The translations under genes were made by a program, and so were the position numbers. From Enterococcus_G camelliae (lineage in GTDB: Bacteria > Bacillota > Bacilli > Lactobacillales > Enterococcaceae), in the NCBI RefSeq assembly GCF_042685105.1, contig NZ_JBHUMO010000003.1, positions 1 through 27,237 of the forward strand: a stretch of 27,237 nucleotides of DNA, in the 5' to 3' direction. Of this stretch, positions 7,325-15,010 are shown piece by piece; the stretch's first letter is position 1, and each line of letters opens with the position of its first letter. Under the pieces are notes generated by a model. It was not told the origin of the DNA and did not search any database. It saw nothing but the letters and a program-made list of their open reading frames with translations.

Positions 7325-9016
7325 TTAATCAATTAAGTCCTCAGGTAACTGCATAATGCCCCCAGTATGTGCTGATGTGACAAGAGCAGTGTATCGTGCC
7401 AGCCATCCTGACTTCACTTTTGCTTTGAATTTTGGTACTTGATCCATGCGTTCTGCGATTTCTTCATCCGTCAAGGCTACATTCAACGTCCGATTAACCA
7501 GATCAATCGTAATGTCATCCCCATCTTTGATTGCAGCAATTGGTCCACCCGCAGCAGCCTCTGGTGAAATGTGTCCGATAGCTATTCCTCTAGTTGCACC
7601 AGAGAAGCGACCGTCCGTAATCAAGGCTACATCTTTCCCTAAACCACGCCCAACGATACTTGAGGTTGGTGCAAGCATTTCGGGCATACCTGGTCCACCT
7701 TTTGGTCCTTCATAGCGAATGACGACAACATGTCCTTTTTGAACAGTATGGTTGTCAATCGCGGCAACGGCTTCGTCATGTGAGCTAAAACAAATGGCTT
7801 TTCCTTTAAATACTTTGATAGAGGGATCAACTCCACCAACTTTTATCACACTGCCTTTAGGAGCAATATTGCCATATAAAATAGACAAACCACCAACAGG
7901 ACTATAGGGATTTTCTTTTGGATGAATCACTTCAGCATTTTTGATTCGTGCTTCTGCCACATTTTCGCGAATGGTTTTTCCTGAAACCGTGATTCGATCA
8001 GGATGAATACATCCGTCAATCGAAACCAATTCGTGAATAATCGCGGAAACGCCTCCCGCTTCATGAACATCGTGCATGGAATATTGAGAAGACGGAGCAA
8101 TTTTTGATAAATATGGAACTCGCTTGGCAATTTCATTAATTTCTTCTAAGTGGTAATCAATTTCCGCTTCATTGGCGATGGCAAGTGTATGAAGAACCGT
8201 ATTTGTCGATCCTCCCATCGCCATATCTAGGGCAAATGCATCATCGATTGCTTCTTTGGTTACAATATCACGTGGTTTAATCTGTTTTTTTACTAAATCC
8301 ATTAGGTGGAAAGCCGATTGACGGACAAGCTCTCTCCGTTCGTCAGATACAGCTAAGATTGTTCCATTTCCCGGTAAGGCCATTCCTAAAATTTCCATTA
8401 GGCAGTTCATTGAGTTTGCGGTGAACATCCCGGCACATGATCCACAGGTAGGGCAAGCATTTTGTTCCAATGCTTTAAATTCTTCTTCGGTCATTTGACC
8501 GTCTTTAAACGCCCCTACTGCTTCAAACATTGTCGATAATGTCGCAGTATGGCCTCTTGGATCCACGCCCGCTTTCATCGGTCCTCCTGAACAAAAGATG
8601 GCTGGAACATTGGTCCGCATGGCAGCGAGTAACATGCCGGGTGTGATTTTGTCACAGTTTGGAATATAAAAGACCCCATCAAACCAGTGTGCATTGATGA
8701 CCGTTTCAGCTGAATCAGCAATTAGTTCACGACTAGGTAGTGAATACCGCATTCCGATATGCCCCATCGCAATACCATCATCGACACCAATCGTATTGAA
8801 CTCAAATGGAATTCCTCCTGCTTCTCGAATGGCTTGCTTCGCGACATCTGCTAATTCTCGTAGATGAACGTGTCCTGGTACAATGTCAATGTAAGAATTA
8901 CAAATCGCAATAAATGGTTTTTGCATGTCGCGGGCACTCTTCACTTGGCCGGTTGCATACAGTAAACTTCTGGCAGGTGCTGCCTCAATTCCTTTTTTAA
9001 TTTGGTCACTTCGCAT
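7325..9016 (-). CDS. ilvD: Dihydroxy-acid dehydratase
   Basis: IlvD dehydrates the 2,3-dihydroxy acids to the 2-oxo acids that precede valine and isoleucine. The 563 residues show the Fe-S enzyme signatures: NCDKITPGM (C121, K123), ACPTCGSCAGMFTANSM (C194 region) and PGNGT. The segment around residue 40 (ICNSYIDIVPGH) resembles the E. coli-type enzyme, which has an oxygen-sensitive cluster, rather than the 2Fe-2S type with a CNMHL motif; this is inference. Start ATG 9016 is preceded by AGGAAAGGAAG. As the first structural gene of the ilv operon it lies directly behind the attenuator terminator. Confidence 0.97.
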   Translation of the reverse strand: MRSDQIKKGIEAAPARSLLYATGQVKSARDMQKPFIAICNSYIDIVPGHVHLRELADVAKQAIREAGGIPFEFNTIGVDDGIAMGHIGMRYSLPSRELIADSAETVINAHWFDGVFYIPNCDKITPGMLLAAMRTNVPAIFCSGGPMKAGVDPRGHTATLSTMFEAVGAFKDGQMTEEEFKALEQNACPTCGSCAGMFTANSMNCLMEILGMALPGNGTILAVSDERRELVRQSAFHLMDLVKKQIKPRDIVTKEAIDDAFALDMAMGGSTNTVLHTLAIANEAEIDYHLEEINEIAKRVPYLSKIAPSSQYSMHDVHEAGGVSAIIHELVSIDGCIHPDRITVSGKTIRENVAEARIKNAEVIHPKENPYSPVGGLSILYGNIAPKGSVIKVGGVDPSIKVFKGKAICFSSHDEAVAAIDNHTVQKGHVVVIRYEGPKGGPGMPEMLAPTSSIVGRGLGKDVALITDGRFSGATRGIAIGHISPEAAAGGPIAAIKDGDDITIDLVNRTLNVALTDEEIAERMDQVPKFKAKVKSGWLARYTALVTSAHTGGIMQLPEDLID

Positions 9017-9043
9017 GTCTCTCTCTTCCTTTCCTCACTTAAC

Positions 9044-9077
9044 AAAAAAAGCACCCCACAAACATTTGTGGGATGCT
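9044..9077 (-). terminator. Attenuator terminator in the ilv leader
   Basis: On the minus strand AGCATCCCACA (9077-9067) pairs with TGTGGGGTGCT (9060-9050), one G-T pair included, around a 6-base loop. It is followed by seven T residues (9050-9044). It stands about 30 bases before ilvD and its 5' arm is shared with a competing antiterminator, so it is a conditional terminator. Confidence 0.9.
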
Positions 9078-9093
9078 GTCAGTCAGAATCCCA
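9069..9093 (-). promoter_or_regulatory. Antiterminator hairpin in the ilv leader
   Basis: TGGGAT (9093-9088) pairs with ATCCCA (9074-9069), and CTG (9086-9084) with CAG (9078-9076), around the loop ACTGA. The 3' arm is the 5' arm of the terminator, so the two hairpins exclude each other. Its loop side, TGACTGA (9085-9079), is perfectly complementary to TCAGTCA (9180-9174) inside the leader reading frame, which could hold it closed. Confidence 0.65.
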
Positions 9094-9121
9094 TCAAAAG
9101 CGAAATAGGACTCGAACTGTT

Positions 9122-9136
9122 TCAGAAAAAATCTGA
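9122..9136 (-). promoter_or_regulatory. Leader hairpin just past the leader-peptide stop, possible pause site
   Basis: TCAGA (9136-9132) pairs with TCTGA (9126-9122) around five T residues. AGGGCT (9153-9148) can pair with AGTCCT (9112-9107), extending this to a longer interrupted stem. A hairpin here would fit transcriptional pausing that lets the ribosome catch up. Confidence 0.4.
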
Positions 9137-9144
9137 TAAACATT

Positions 9145-9204
9145 CTAAGCCCTGGTGCTAATTAATAAGATAATGACTGATTCAACTTTTGGATACTTAT
9201 TCAT
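9145..9204 (-). CDS. Branched-chain amino-acid leader peptide of the ilv operon
   Basis: A 19-codon frame reads MNKYPKVESVIILLISTRA and ends in TAG. It has an AGGAG ribosome binding site 8 bases before its ATG and starts about 60 bases after the predicted transcription start. Seven of 19 residues are valine, isoleucine or leucine, and V10 to I15 form an unbroken Val-Ile-Ile-Leu-Leu-Ile run. All three regulatory amino acids are thus sampled, by the codons GTT, GTC, ATT, ATC and TTA. Position and content are those of an attenuation leader: shortage of any branched-chain aminoacyl-tRNA would stall the ribosome over the sequence that otherwise blocks the antiterminator. The peptide itself probably has no function. 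It is seen in sequence only; its translation is inferred. Confidence 0.8.
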   Translation of the reverse strand: MNKYPKVESVIILLISTRA

Positions 9205-9269
9205 AGCCCCTGCTCCTAACTAGTTTTTTCTAACTGTTTGAATTATCTGTCAATTTGTAAGTTGTTGTT

Positions 9270-9298
9270 AGTTTATCGATTCTTCCTAACAAAGTCAA
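9270..9298 (-). promoter_or_regulatory. Promoter of the ilv operon
   Basis: On the minus strand TTGACT (9298-9293), 17 bases, TAAACT (9275-9270). Very AT-rich DNA lies just upstream (9301-9345). The predicted start near 9263 gives a leader of about 245 bases before ilvD. Confidence 0.7.
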
Positions 9299-9404
9299 CT
9301 CTTTTTTTCATTTTATTTTAAAAATATTTTAATCTTGCTCTAAAATAACTAATACTATTCGGATATACTTTGGAATGACTAAAAAATACTTGCCTACAAA
9401 TTTT

Positions 9405-9452
9405 CAAAAAAAATAATCACCTCCACTTTTAGTGAGAATGATTATTTTTTAA
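9405..9452 (-). terminator. Terminator of the his-dat operon
   Basis: On the minus strand AAAAATAATCA pairs with TGATTATTTTT, with an inner stem CTCAC/GTGgAG around TAAAA. A run of eight T follows. It begins just after the dat stop codon and separates the his operon from the ilv promoter. Confidence 0.85.
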
Positions 9453-9465
9453 TGCTTTCGTTTCT

Positions 9466-10332
9466 TCAATCGGTTGTTAAGGTAATTTTACAATCCGTTT
9501 CGATTTCTTCTGAGAAAGCTGTCAATAATTGTTCGGAAAGAGGGCCAATCGTTCCATCGCCAATTGTCACGTCGTCAATCTGACCAATGGCGGTGATTTC
9601 CGCTGAAACACTGGAAATAAAGGCTTCATCTGCTGCTTTTAATTCTGCTAGTGTAAACGGACGCTCTTCAAAAGGGATCCCCTGTTTCTTTGCTAACTTT
9701 AAGATGACTTGACGAGTAATGCCATTTAAAATATACTCATTCGCTGGATGTGTAATTAATTGACCGTCCTTGATGATTGATACATTCGAATGTGAGCATT
9801 CCGTAACCGTCTCTGGTAATCGATAAAAAATGGCCTCTTTAGCTCCAGCTTTCGCGGCTTGATTGGTTGCCATCAAATTTCCTAATAAATTCAGACTCTT
9901 AATATCACAATGCAGCCAGCGTGTATCGGGAACCGTAATGGTCTTAATGCCTTTGCGATGCTCAGCTAGTTGACGGGGGGCGACCATCGTTGTTGCCATA
10001 ATTGTTGGGGTTATATTTTCAAGATAGACATGGTTCCGTGGCGCCTGTACGCCTCGAGAAACTTGGAAATAAATCATTCCGGTGTCCAAATGATTGGCAG
10101 CAATCAGCTCAGTGAACCACTCATGAAACATTTCCTGAGGATAAGGAATCAATAAATCAATTTTTTTGGCACTTCGGTAGAGCCGATCCATATGTTCTTG
10201 GAACGTAAAAAGTTTGCCTTGGTACACTCGCAGTGCTTCATAAATGCCATCGCCAAATTGATAGCCCCGATCTTCAATATCCACTTTTGCATCAGATCGA
10301 TCAATAATCTGTCCGTTCAGTAAAACCTTCAT
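9466..10332 (-). CDS. dat: D-amino-acid (D-alanine) aminotransferase
   Basis: This class IV, PLP-dependent aminotransferase exchanges amino groups between D-alanine or D-glutamate and 2-oxo acids. It feeds D-amino acids to the cell wall. The match to the Bacillus enzyme is close: RGYQFGDGIYE (22-32), the carboxylate-binding R99 and H101 in APRNH, the PLP lysine K145 in CDIKSLNLLG, and E178 in TVTECSHSN. The ATG at 10332 is preferred, with AAAGGG 8 bases upstream; a GTG at 10341 would lie too close to that site. Its 288 residues are about normal length. It follows hisE after 42 bases with no terminator between, so it is probably the last gene of the his transcript. Branched-chain aminotransferase or aminodeoxychorismate lyase are alternatives within the family, but the motifs favour D-amino acids. 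Confidence 0.9.
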   Translation of the reverse strand: MKVLLNGQIIDRSDAKVDIEDRGYQFGDGIYEALRVYQGKLFTFQEHMDRLYRSAKKIDLLIPYPQEMFHEWFTELIAANHLDTGMIYFQVSRGVQAPRNHVYLENITPTIMATTMVAPRQLAEHRKGIKTITVPDTRWLHCDIKSLNLLGNLMATNQAAKAGAKEAIFYRLPETVTECSHSNVSIIKDGQLITHPANEYILNGITRQVILKLAKKQGIPFEERPFTLAELKAADEAFISSVSAEITAIGQIDDVTIGDGTIGPLSEQLLTAFSEEIETDCKITLTTD

Positions 10333-10374
10333 CACAGTCACCCTTTCTCTATCTGTTTCATTATGCGCTCGATT

Positions 10375-10692
10375 TTAATAGTCTTCAATGGTCTTACGGT
10401 CATGAATGCGACTTTTTTTCCCAATCCGGGCAGCCATTTCTTGATTGATTTCGTCCAAGGTCACTCCTTTTTCGACCAATAGCACGAACAAATGATAGAG
10501 CAAATCACTGGTCTCACTAATTAATTCGGTTTGATCATTTTTTGCCGCAATCACTACTTCCGTCGCTTCTTCACCGACTTTTTTTAGGATTTTGTCTAAC
10601 CCTTTTTCAAAAAGATAGGAGGTATATGACCCTTCTTTCGGATTGTTTTTACGATCCAAAATTTCTTGGTATACTTCTTCAGGTATTGTCAT
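10375..10692 (-). CDS. hisE: Phosphoribosyl-ATP pyrophosphatase
   Basis: HisE hydrolyses phosphoribosyl-ATP to phosphoribosyl-AMP, step 2 of histidine synthesis. The 105 residues have the MazG-like all-alpha fold signature: SYTSYLFEKGLDKILKKVGEE, then ATEVVIAAKN and an acidic ELISETSDLLYHL metal-binding helix. I start at ATG 10692, with AAGGGG 8 bases upstream; more upstream codons in this frame belong to the hisI overlap. It overlaps the end of hisI by 14 bases. HisI and HisE are separate proteins here, not fused as in enterobacteria. Confidence 0.93.
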   Translation of the reverse strand: MTIPEEVYQEILDRKNNPKEGSYTSYLFEKGLDKILKKVGEEATEVVIAAKNDQTELISETSDLLYHLFVLLVEKGVTLDEINQEMAARIGKKSRIHDRKTIEDY

Positions 10693-11029
10693 GGTTGTTT
10701 CCCCTTTCATCCACCAATGTACGATAAAAACAGCTATGTTCACCGGTATGACACGCAGCACCGATTTGTTTCACCACTGCTAACAACGTATCCGCATCAC
10801 AGTCTACTTTCATTTCCTGTAAGTATTGAAAATGTCCGCTTGTTGCTCCTTTGTGCCAGAGTTCTTGACGACTACGCGACCAATACCACATTTGTCCTGA
10901 CGCTAGTGTCTTTTTGAGGCTCTCTTCGTTCATATAGGCCAACATCAAGACTTCCTTGGTCTCCACGTCAGTGACAATCACAGGTAGCAAGCCTTGTTGT
11001 TTTGAAAATGCTAATTCATCTAACTTCAT
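10679..11029 (-). CDS. hisI: Phosphoribosyl-AMP cyclohydrolase
   Basis: HisI opens the adenine ring of phosphoribosyl-AMP, step 3 of histidine synthesis, using zinc and magnesium. The 116 residues contain the metal-binding sequence DCDAD (76-80) and the paired cysteines of CHTGEHSC (C93, C100). WYWSRSRQELWHKG (48-61) is the conserved substrate-side motif. ATG 11029 has AGAGGTG upstream and lies 11 bases after hisF. Confidence 0.95.
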   Translation of the reverse strand: MKLDELAFSKQQGLLPVIVTDVETKEVLMLAYMNEESLKKTLASGQMWYWSRSRQELWHKGATSGHFQYLQEMKVDCDADTLLAVVKQIGAACHTGEHSCFYRTLVDERGNNHDNT

Positions 11030-11040
11030 AGGTCACCTCT

Positions 11041-11796
11041 TTATAAGCGAACAGGGATTCCTGCATCAGCTAATGTTTGTTTGGTTTCTGCGATACTTAA
11101 TTCTCCATAATGAAAGATACTTGCAGCCAAGGCAGCTGTCACAGGTGTTTGCTGAAAAACATCGACAAGGTCTTGTTCTTTCCCTGCGCCACCAGATGCA
11201 ATCATCGGTACTGAGACAACCTCCCCAATGGCTTGGTATAAGGCACAATCATAACCAGATTTGGTTCCATCTTTGTCCATTGAAGTCACAAGTAGTTCAC
11301 CTGCACCCAAAGAAACCACTTTTTTGGCCCATTCAATTGCATCTATGCCCGTATCTTCGCGTCCACCGGTCACAAATACATGCCATGAATGACCGACACG
11401 CTTGGCATCAATCGCCACAACAATGCATTGATTACCAAATTTTTCCGCTCCTTGACGAATCAAGTCCGGGTCATGAACAGCCGCTGAATTAATTGCAACT
11501 TTATCTGCACCTGCTTTTAACATACGATTCATGTCCTCAATCGTGCGAATCCCCCCACCAACTGTGAACGGGATAAACACTTGATTGGCTGTTTGTCGAA
11601 CAACTTCCACCATTGTCTCTCTTTTTTCGTGCGTCGCGGTAATATCCAAAAACACCAATTCATCGCACCCTTGTTCATAATAGGCTTTCGCAATTTCTAC
11701 TGGATCACCGACATCCGTTAAATCCACGAAGTTAATGCCTTTCACCACACGTCCATCGGTTACATCCAAACAAGGAATCATTCGTTTGGCCAACAT
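11041..11796 (-). CDS. hisF: Imidazole glycerol phosphate synthase, cyclase subunit
   Basis: HisF is a TIM barrel that uses ammonia from HisH to turn PRFAR into imidazole glycerol phosphate and AICAR. The 251 residues begin with the usual MLAKRMIPCLDV; catalytic aspartates are D11 and D130 (VVAIDAKR). FTVGGGIRT (77-85) and the C-terminal ASGGAG phosphate loop are present. ATG 11796 is chosen because the family starts there and GAGGGGG is upstream; a GTG three codons earlier is less likely. It starts 18 bases after hisA. Confidence 0.96.
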   Translation of the reverse strand: MLAKRMIPCLDVTDGRVVKGINFVDLTDVGDPVEIAKAYYEQGCDELVFLDITATHEKRETMVEVVRQTANQVFIPFTVGGGIRTIEDMNRMLKAGADKVAINSAAVHDPDLIRQGAEKFGNQCIVVAIDAKRVGHSWHVFVTGGREDTGIDAIEWAKKVVSLGAGELLVTSMDKDGTKSGYDCALYQAIGEVVSVPMIASGGAGKEQDLVDVFQQTPVTAALAASIFHYGELSIAETKQTLADAGIPVRL

Positions 11797-11814
11797 CGCA
11801 TGCACCCCCTCAGA

Positions 11815-12540
11815 CTAATTTTTTTGTTCAACTGCTTGCATTTCCTCTAACGATATCTTTCCCTCATAAAACGCCTTGCCAATGATGGTCCCTGCCACAC
11901 CAATTTTTTGTAATTCGACAAGGTCAGACACTGCATGCACACCACCCGATGCAATAATTTTACAATTGGGAACCGTTTCGACCAATCGTCGGTAATGCTC
12001 AAAATTGGGCCCTGTTAAGGTACCATCTTTGGCAACATCGGTATAGATAATGGTCTGCACACCCATCGCAACCATTTTTTCTGCTAATGTCAGATACGAG
12101 ACTTGACTGACCTCCAGCCATCCTTCTGTGGCAACGAGACCATTTTTGGCATCAATCCCGATAACAATCTTTTCCGGCCCAAATGCCGCCAATGCTTCCT
12201 TCACAAATGTAGGTGATTTCACAGCCATTGACCCGATAATGACACGATCAATTCCAGCGGCTAAATACGATTGAATCTGTGCAAGCGTTCGAATGCCGCC
12301 CCCCACTTCCACACGCATCTTCGCATGGACTTTGATTTGGGCAATTAAATCTGCATTCACCGCTTTGCCTTCAAGTGCGCCATCCAAATCAACCACATGC
12401 AGATAGCTCAACTTTGCTTGTCCAAAGATTTCCGCCTGTGCAATGGGGTCTTCATGAACAACGGATGCTTTTGCAAAATCGCCTTGATAAAGACGAACAG
12501 CCTTGCCTGCTTTTAAATCAATTGCTGGTAATAGTTGCAT
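11815..12540 (-). CDS. hisA: ProFAR isomerase (phosphoribosylformimino-AICAR-P isomerase)
   Basis: HisA, a TIM barrel homologous to HisF, performs the Amadori rearrangement of ProFAR to PRFAR. The 241 residues start LLPAIDLKAGKAVRL with catalytic D8; the second acid is D130 (IVIGIDAKNG). VEVGGGIRT (78-86) and IASGGV are the phosphate-binding loops. There are two in-frame ATGs. The second (12540) is 7 bases from AAGGAG, while the first (12546) is only one base away, so 12540 is preferred. The start overlaps the end of hisH by 23 bases. Confidence 0.95.
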   Translation of the reverse strand: MQLLPAIDLKAGKAVRLYQGDFAKASVVHEDPIAQAEIFGQAKLSYLHVVDLDGALEGKAVNADLIAQIKVHAKMRVEVGGGIRTLAQIQSYLAAGIDRVIIGSMAVKSPTFVKEALAAFGPEKIVIGIDAKNGLVATEGWLEVSQVSYLTLAEKMVAMGVQTIIYTDVAKDGTLTGPNFEHYRRLVETVPNCKIIASGGVHAVSDLVELQKIGVAGTIIGKAFYEGKISLEEMQAVEQKN

Positions 12541-13141
12541 CAACATACTCCTTAAAATTTAATAAAATCTTTTTCCCTGCTTCTCCTGATTTTTCAGGGT
12601 GAAATTGGGCCCCAAAAACATTTTTTGTTGAAATCATGGCTGGAATTGTCATGGAATACTCACAAGTTGCTCGTAAATAGTCTTTGGGCACATCGGTATA
12701 ATAACTATGAACAAAATAAACATACTCATCCTGAACGCCTTTGGTCAACGCATCCTCCGCTACTATATCTAGTTGATTCCAACCCATATGAGGTACTGGA
12801 CTACCAGGTTGGGCTGGAATTGGTCGACAAACGCCAGGAATAAGGCCTAATCCTTGTGTATACGTATGCTCCTCACTTCCTTCTAAAAGCAATTGCATGC
12901 CCAGACACACACCCAACAACGGTTTCCCCTGGTTCACTTGTTTTTTTAGTTCCGTAATCAATCCGCGCTGTTGCAACTCGGCCATTGCTAGTGGAAATGC
13001 CCCCACTCCTGGCAGGATTAACCCATCTGCCTGTTGAATTTCTGCCAAATCACTCGAAAGCTTCGCGTCCATCCCAATCGCCTGTAACGCTCGTAAGACA
13101 TTACGCGTATTTCCTGCATCATAATCAATGACGATAATCAT
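12518..13141 (-). CDS. hisH: Imidazole glycerol phosphate synthase, glutamine amidotransferase subunit
   Basis: HisH releases ammonia from glutamine and passes it to HisF. It is a 207-residue class I glutamine amidotransferase with the triad C79 (GVCLGMQ), H181 and E183 (FHPEKSG), plus the oxyanion segment LPGVGAF (43-49). The ATG at 13141 overlaps the hisB TGA by one base (TGATG). GGGG about 7 bases upstream supports it. A GTG one codon earlier is a less likely start. Confidence 0.95.
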   Translation of the reverse strand: MIIVIDYDAGNTRNVLRALQAIGMDAKLSSDLAEIQQADGLILPGVGAFPLAMAELQQRGLITELKKQVNQGKPLLGVCLGMQLLLEGSEEHTYTQGLGLIPGVCRPIPAQPGSPVPHMGWNQLDIVAEDALTKGVQDEYVYFVHSYYTDVPKDYLRATCEYSMTIPAMISTKNVFGAQFHPEKSGEAGKKILLNFKEYVDATITSN

Positions 13142-13725
13142 CACAACACCCCTTTGGTGGAATTCACTCCCTTGATTTCTGGGTTCAACGTAATTGCTTC
13201 GCGAAACGCTCGTCCTGTTGCTTTGAACAAGCTTTCGATTTTATGGTGCGTATTTTTTCCATGAATAATTTTCAAGTGCAAATTCATCTGAACGTTAAAC
13301 GCCAAAGCTTGAAAAAATTCTTCTGCTAGCTCGGTATCAAACAGACCTAATTTAGGGTTGTCGAAGGTGGCGTCAAATACCAAATAACTGCGCCCCGATA
13401 AATCGAGACTCGCCATCCCCAATGTCTCATCCATCGGCACAAAGGAAGTCCCGTACCGATTGATGCCTGCCTTTTCACCCAGCGCCTCACGAATGGCCAA
13501 CCCCAATGCAATCCCGACATCTTCTACCGTATGATGACTGTCGACATCCAAATCTCCTTTTGCGTTTACAATCAAAGATAGTCGCCCATGCCGAGCAAAT
13601 AACGTAAGCATGTGATCAAAAAAACCAACGCCAGTCGAAATTTCTACTGGTTCTTGTGCATCAAGATTGATGGCTAATTGAATCGTTGTTTCAGAAGTTG
13701 TTCGTTCAATTTTTGCTGTTCTCAT
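13141..13725 (-). CDS. hisB: Imidazoleglycerol-phosphate dehydratase
   Basis: HisB dehydrates imidazole glycerol phosphate to imidazole acetol phosphate, using manganese. The 194-residue monofunctional form shows both duplicated metal motifs: DSHHTVED (H64, H65, E68) and THHKIESLF (H160, H161, E164), with GFFDHML at 34-40. There is no N-terminal phosphatase domain, so a separate histidinol phosphatase is needed; hisK at 18295 provides it. ATG 13725 lies 9 bases from GGGAGG and overlaps the hisD end by 20 bases. Confidence 0.96.
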   Translation of the reverse strand: MRTAKIERTTSETTIQLAINLDAQEPVEISTGVGFFDHMLTLFARHGRLSLIVNAKGDLDVDSHHTVEDVGIALGLAIREALGEKAGINRYGTSFVPMDETLGMASLDLSGRSYLVFDATFDNPKLGLFDTELAEEFFQALAFNVQMNLHLKIIHGKNTHHKIESLFKATGRAFREAITLNPEIKGVNSTKGVL

Positions 13726-15010
13726 ACTCTTCCTCCCGTTTTTCAATGGCTTTGGCATGTCCTTGCAAGGCTTCTTTATACGCCAGAGCTTTAATATGTG
13801 GTGCCGCAGCCAAGGTTGCTGCTTGACTATACGAGGTGTATTGCATTCGTTTCACAAAATCATACACGCCCAAAGGAGAGGAAAAACGAGCCGTCCCACT
13901 GGTTGGTAACACATGGTTGGTTCCTGCAAAATAGTCCCCAATTGGTTCACTGGTGTAACGACCTAAAAACACCGAGCCCGCATGTTTCACTTTGCCTAAA
14001 TAGTGAAGCGCATCTGCCACTTCAATTTCTAGATGTTCAGGTGCCACTTCATTCATCAAGTCAAACATTTCATCAAAGGATGCGGCCAAAATAATCCGAC
14101 CATTTGCTTCAATCGAAGCCCGCGCAATGGCTTCCCGAGGTAATTCTCTTAATTGTCGTTCGACTTCTTCTTCAACTGCATCTGCTAACTCTGAGGAAGT
14201 AGTGACTAGAATCGCCCGTGCGTGACGGTCATGTTCTGCTTGAGATAACAAATCGGCTGCGACAAATACTGGATTAGCAGTGGCATCCGCAATCACACCT
14301 ACTTCAGAAGGACCGGCAATCATATCAATTCCGACCTGGCCAAAGACTTGTTTTTTTGCCGTTGCCACATACTGATTCCCCGGACCCACAATCTTATCAA
14401 CGCGAGGAATGGATTTTGTTCCGTATGCTGCGGCCGCAATACTCTGTGCGCCTCCCACTTGATACACGCAATCGACCCCTGCTAGTTTTGCTGCTACCAA
14501 TATAGCTGCATTAAACACACCGTTTTTGGGTGGGGGGGTTAGCATAATGATCTCTTCCACCCCGGCTAGTTTTGCAGGTAAGGCATTCATCAGGACACTC
14601 GAAGGATAAGCAGCTGTTCCTCCAGGGACATAAATGGCTACTCGCTCCAAAGGCAACACCCGCTGCCCTCGAATAACCCCCTCACTTGGAAAGTCAGCAA
14701 ATCCTTCTTCGACCTGATGCACATGATAAGACAAAATGTTTTGTTTGGCCGCTTCCAACGCTTGCAAGACTGCAGGTTCAATCCGATCAAATGCTTCTGC
14801 GATGGTTTCTTCTGCTACCTGAAGCTGCGTCAAAGTGACCCCATCAAACTCATTGGTATAGGCAATCAGAGCTTCATCGCCTTCTTGCCGTACTTTTTCG
14901 AGAATCGCTTGGACTTGTTTTTCCACATCATTGGCTTGCTCAAAACGGAGCAACTGTTCTCTTCGTAATTCTTGGGCGATCTGTTGGACACTACCGGTTA
15001 ATCGTTTCAT
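13706..15010 (-). CDS. hisD: Histidinol dehydrogenase
   Basis: HisD oxidises L-histidinol to L-histidine in two NAD-dependent steps with zinc. The 434 residues include AIYVPGGTAAYPSSVLM, the VGPGNQYVATAKK nucleotide-side motif, the IAGPSEV loop, LLSQAEHD with a zinc-ligand histidine and a catalytic region at VAPEHLEI, and AGTNHVLPTSGTARF. ATG 15010 is preceded by AGGTG; the gene overlaps hisG by 20 bases. Length is normal. Confidence 0.97.
   Translation of the reverse strand: MKRLTGSVQQIAQELRREQLLRFEQANDVEKQVQAILEKVRQEGDEALIAYTNEFDGVTLTQLQVAEETIAEAFDRIEPAVLQALEAAKQNILSYHVHQVEEGFADFPSEGVIRGQRVLPLERVAIYVPGGTAAYPSSVLMNALPAKLAGVEEIIMLTPPPKNGVFNAAILVAAKLAGVDCVYQVGGAQSIAAAAYGTKSIPRVDKIVGPGNQYVATAKKQVFGQVGIDMIAGPSEVGVIADATANPVFVAADLLSQAEHDRHARAILVTTSSELADAVEEEVERQLRELPREAIARASIEANGRIILAASFDEMFDLMNEVAPEHLEIEVADALHYLGKVKHAGSVFLGRYTSEPIGDYFAGTNHVLPTSGTARFSSPLGVYDFVKRMQYTSYSQAATLAAAPHIKALAYKEALQGHAKAIEKREEEYENSKN

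Noticed and set aside
9399..9413. Possible CodY box upstream of the ilv promoter (T-run followed by GAAAATT)
   Set aside because: It matches the AATTTTCNGAAAATT consensus with three mismatches, but its T-run is the tail of the his-dat terminator and it lies about 100 bases upstream of the promoter.
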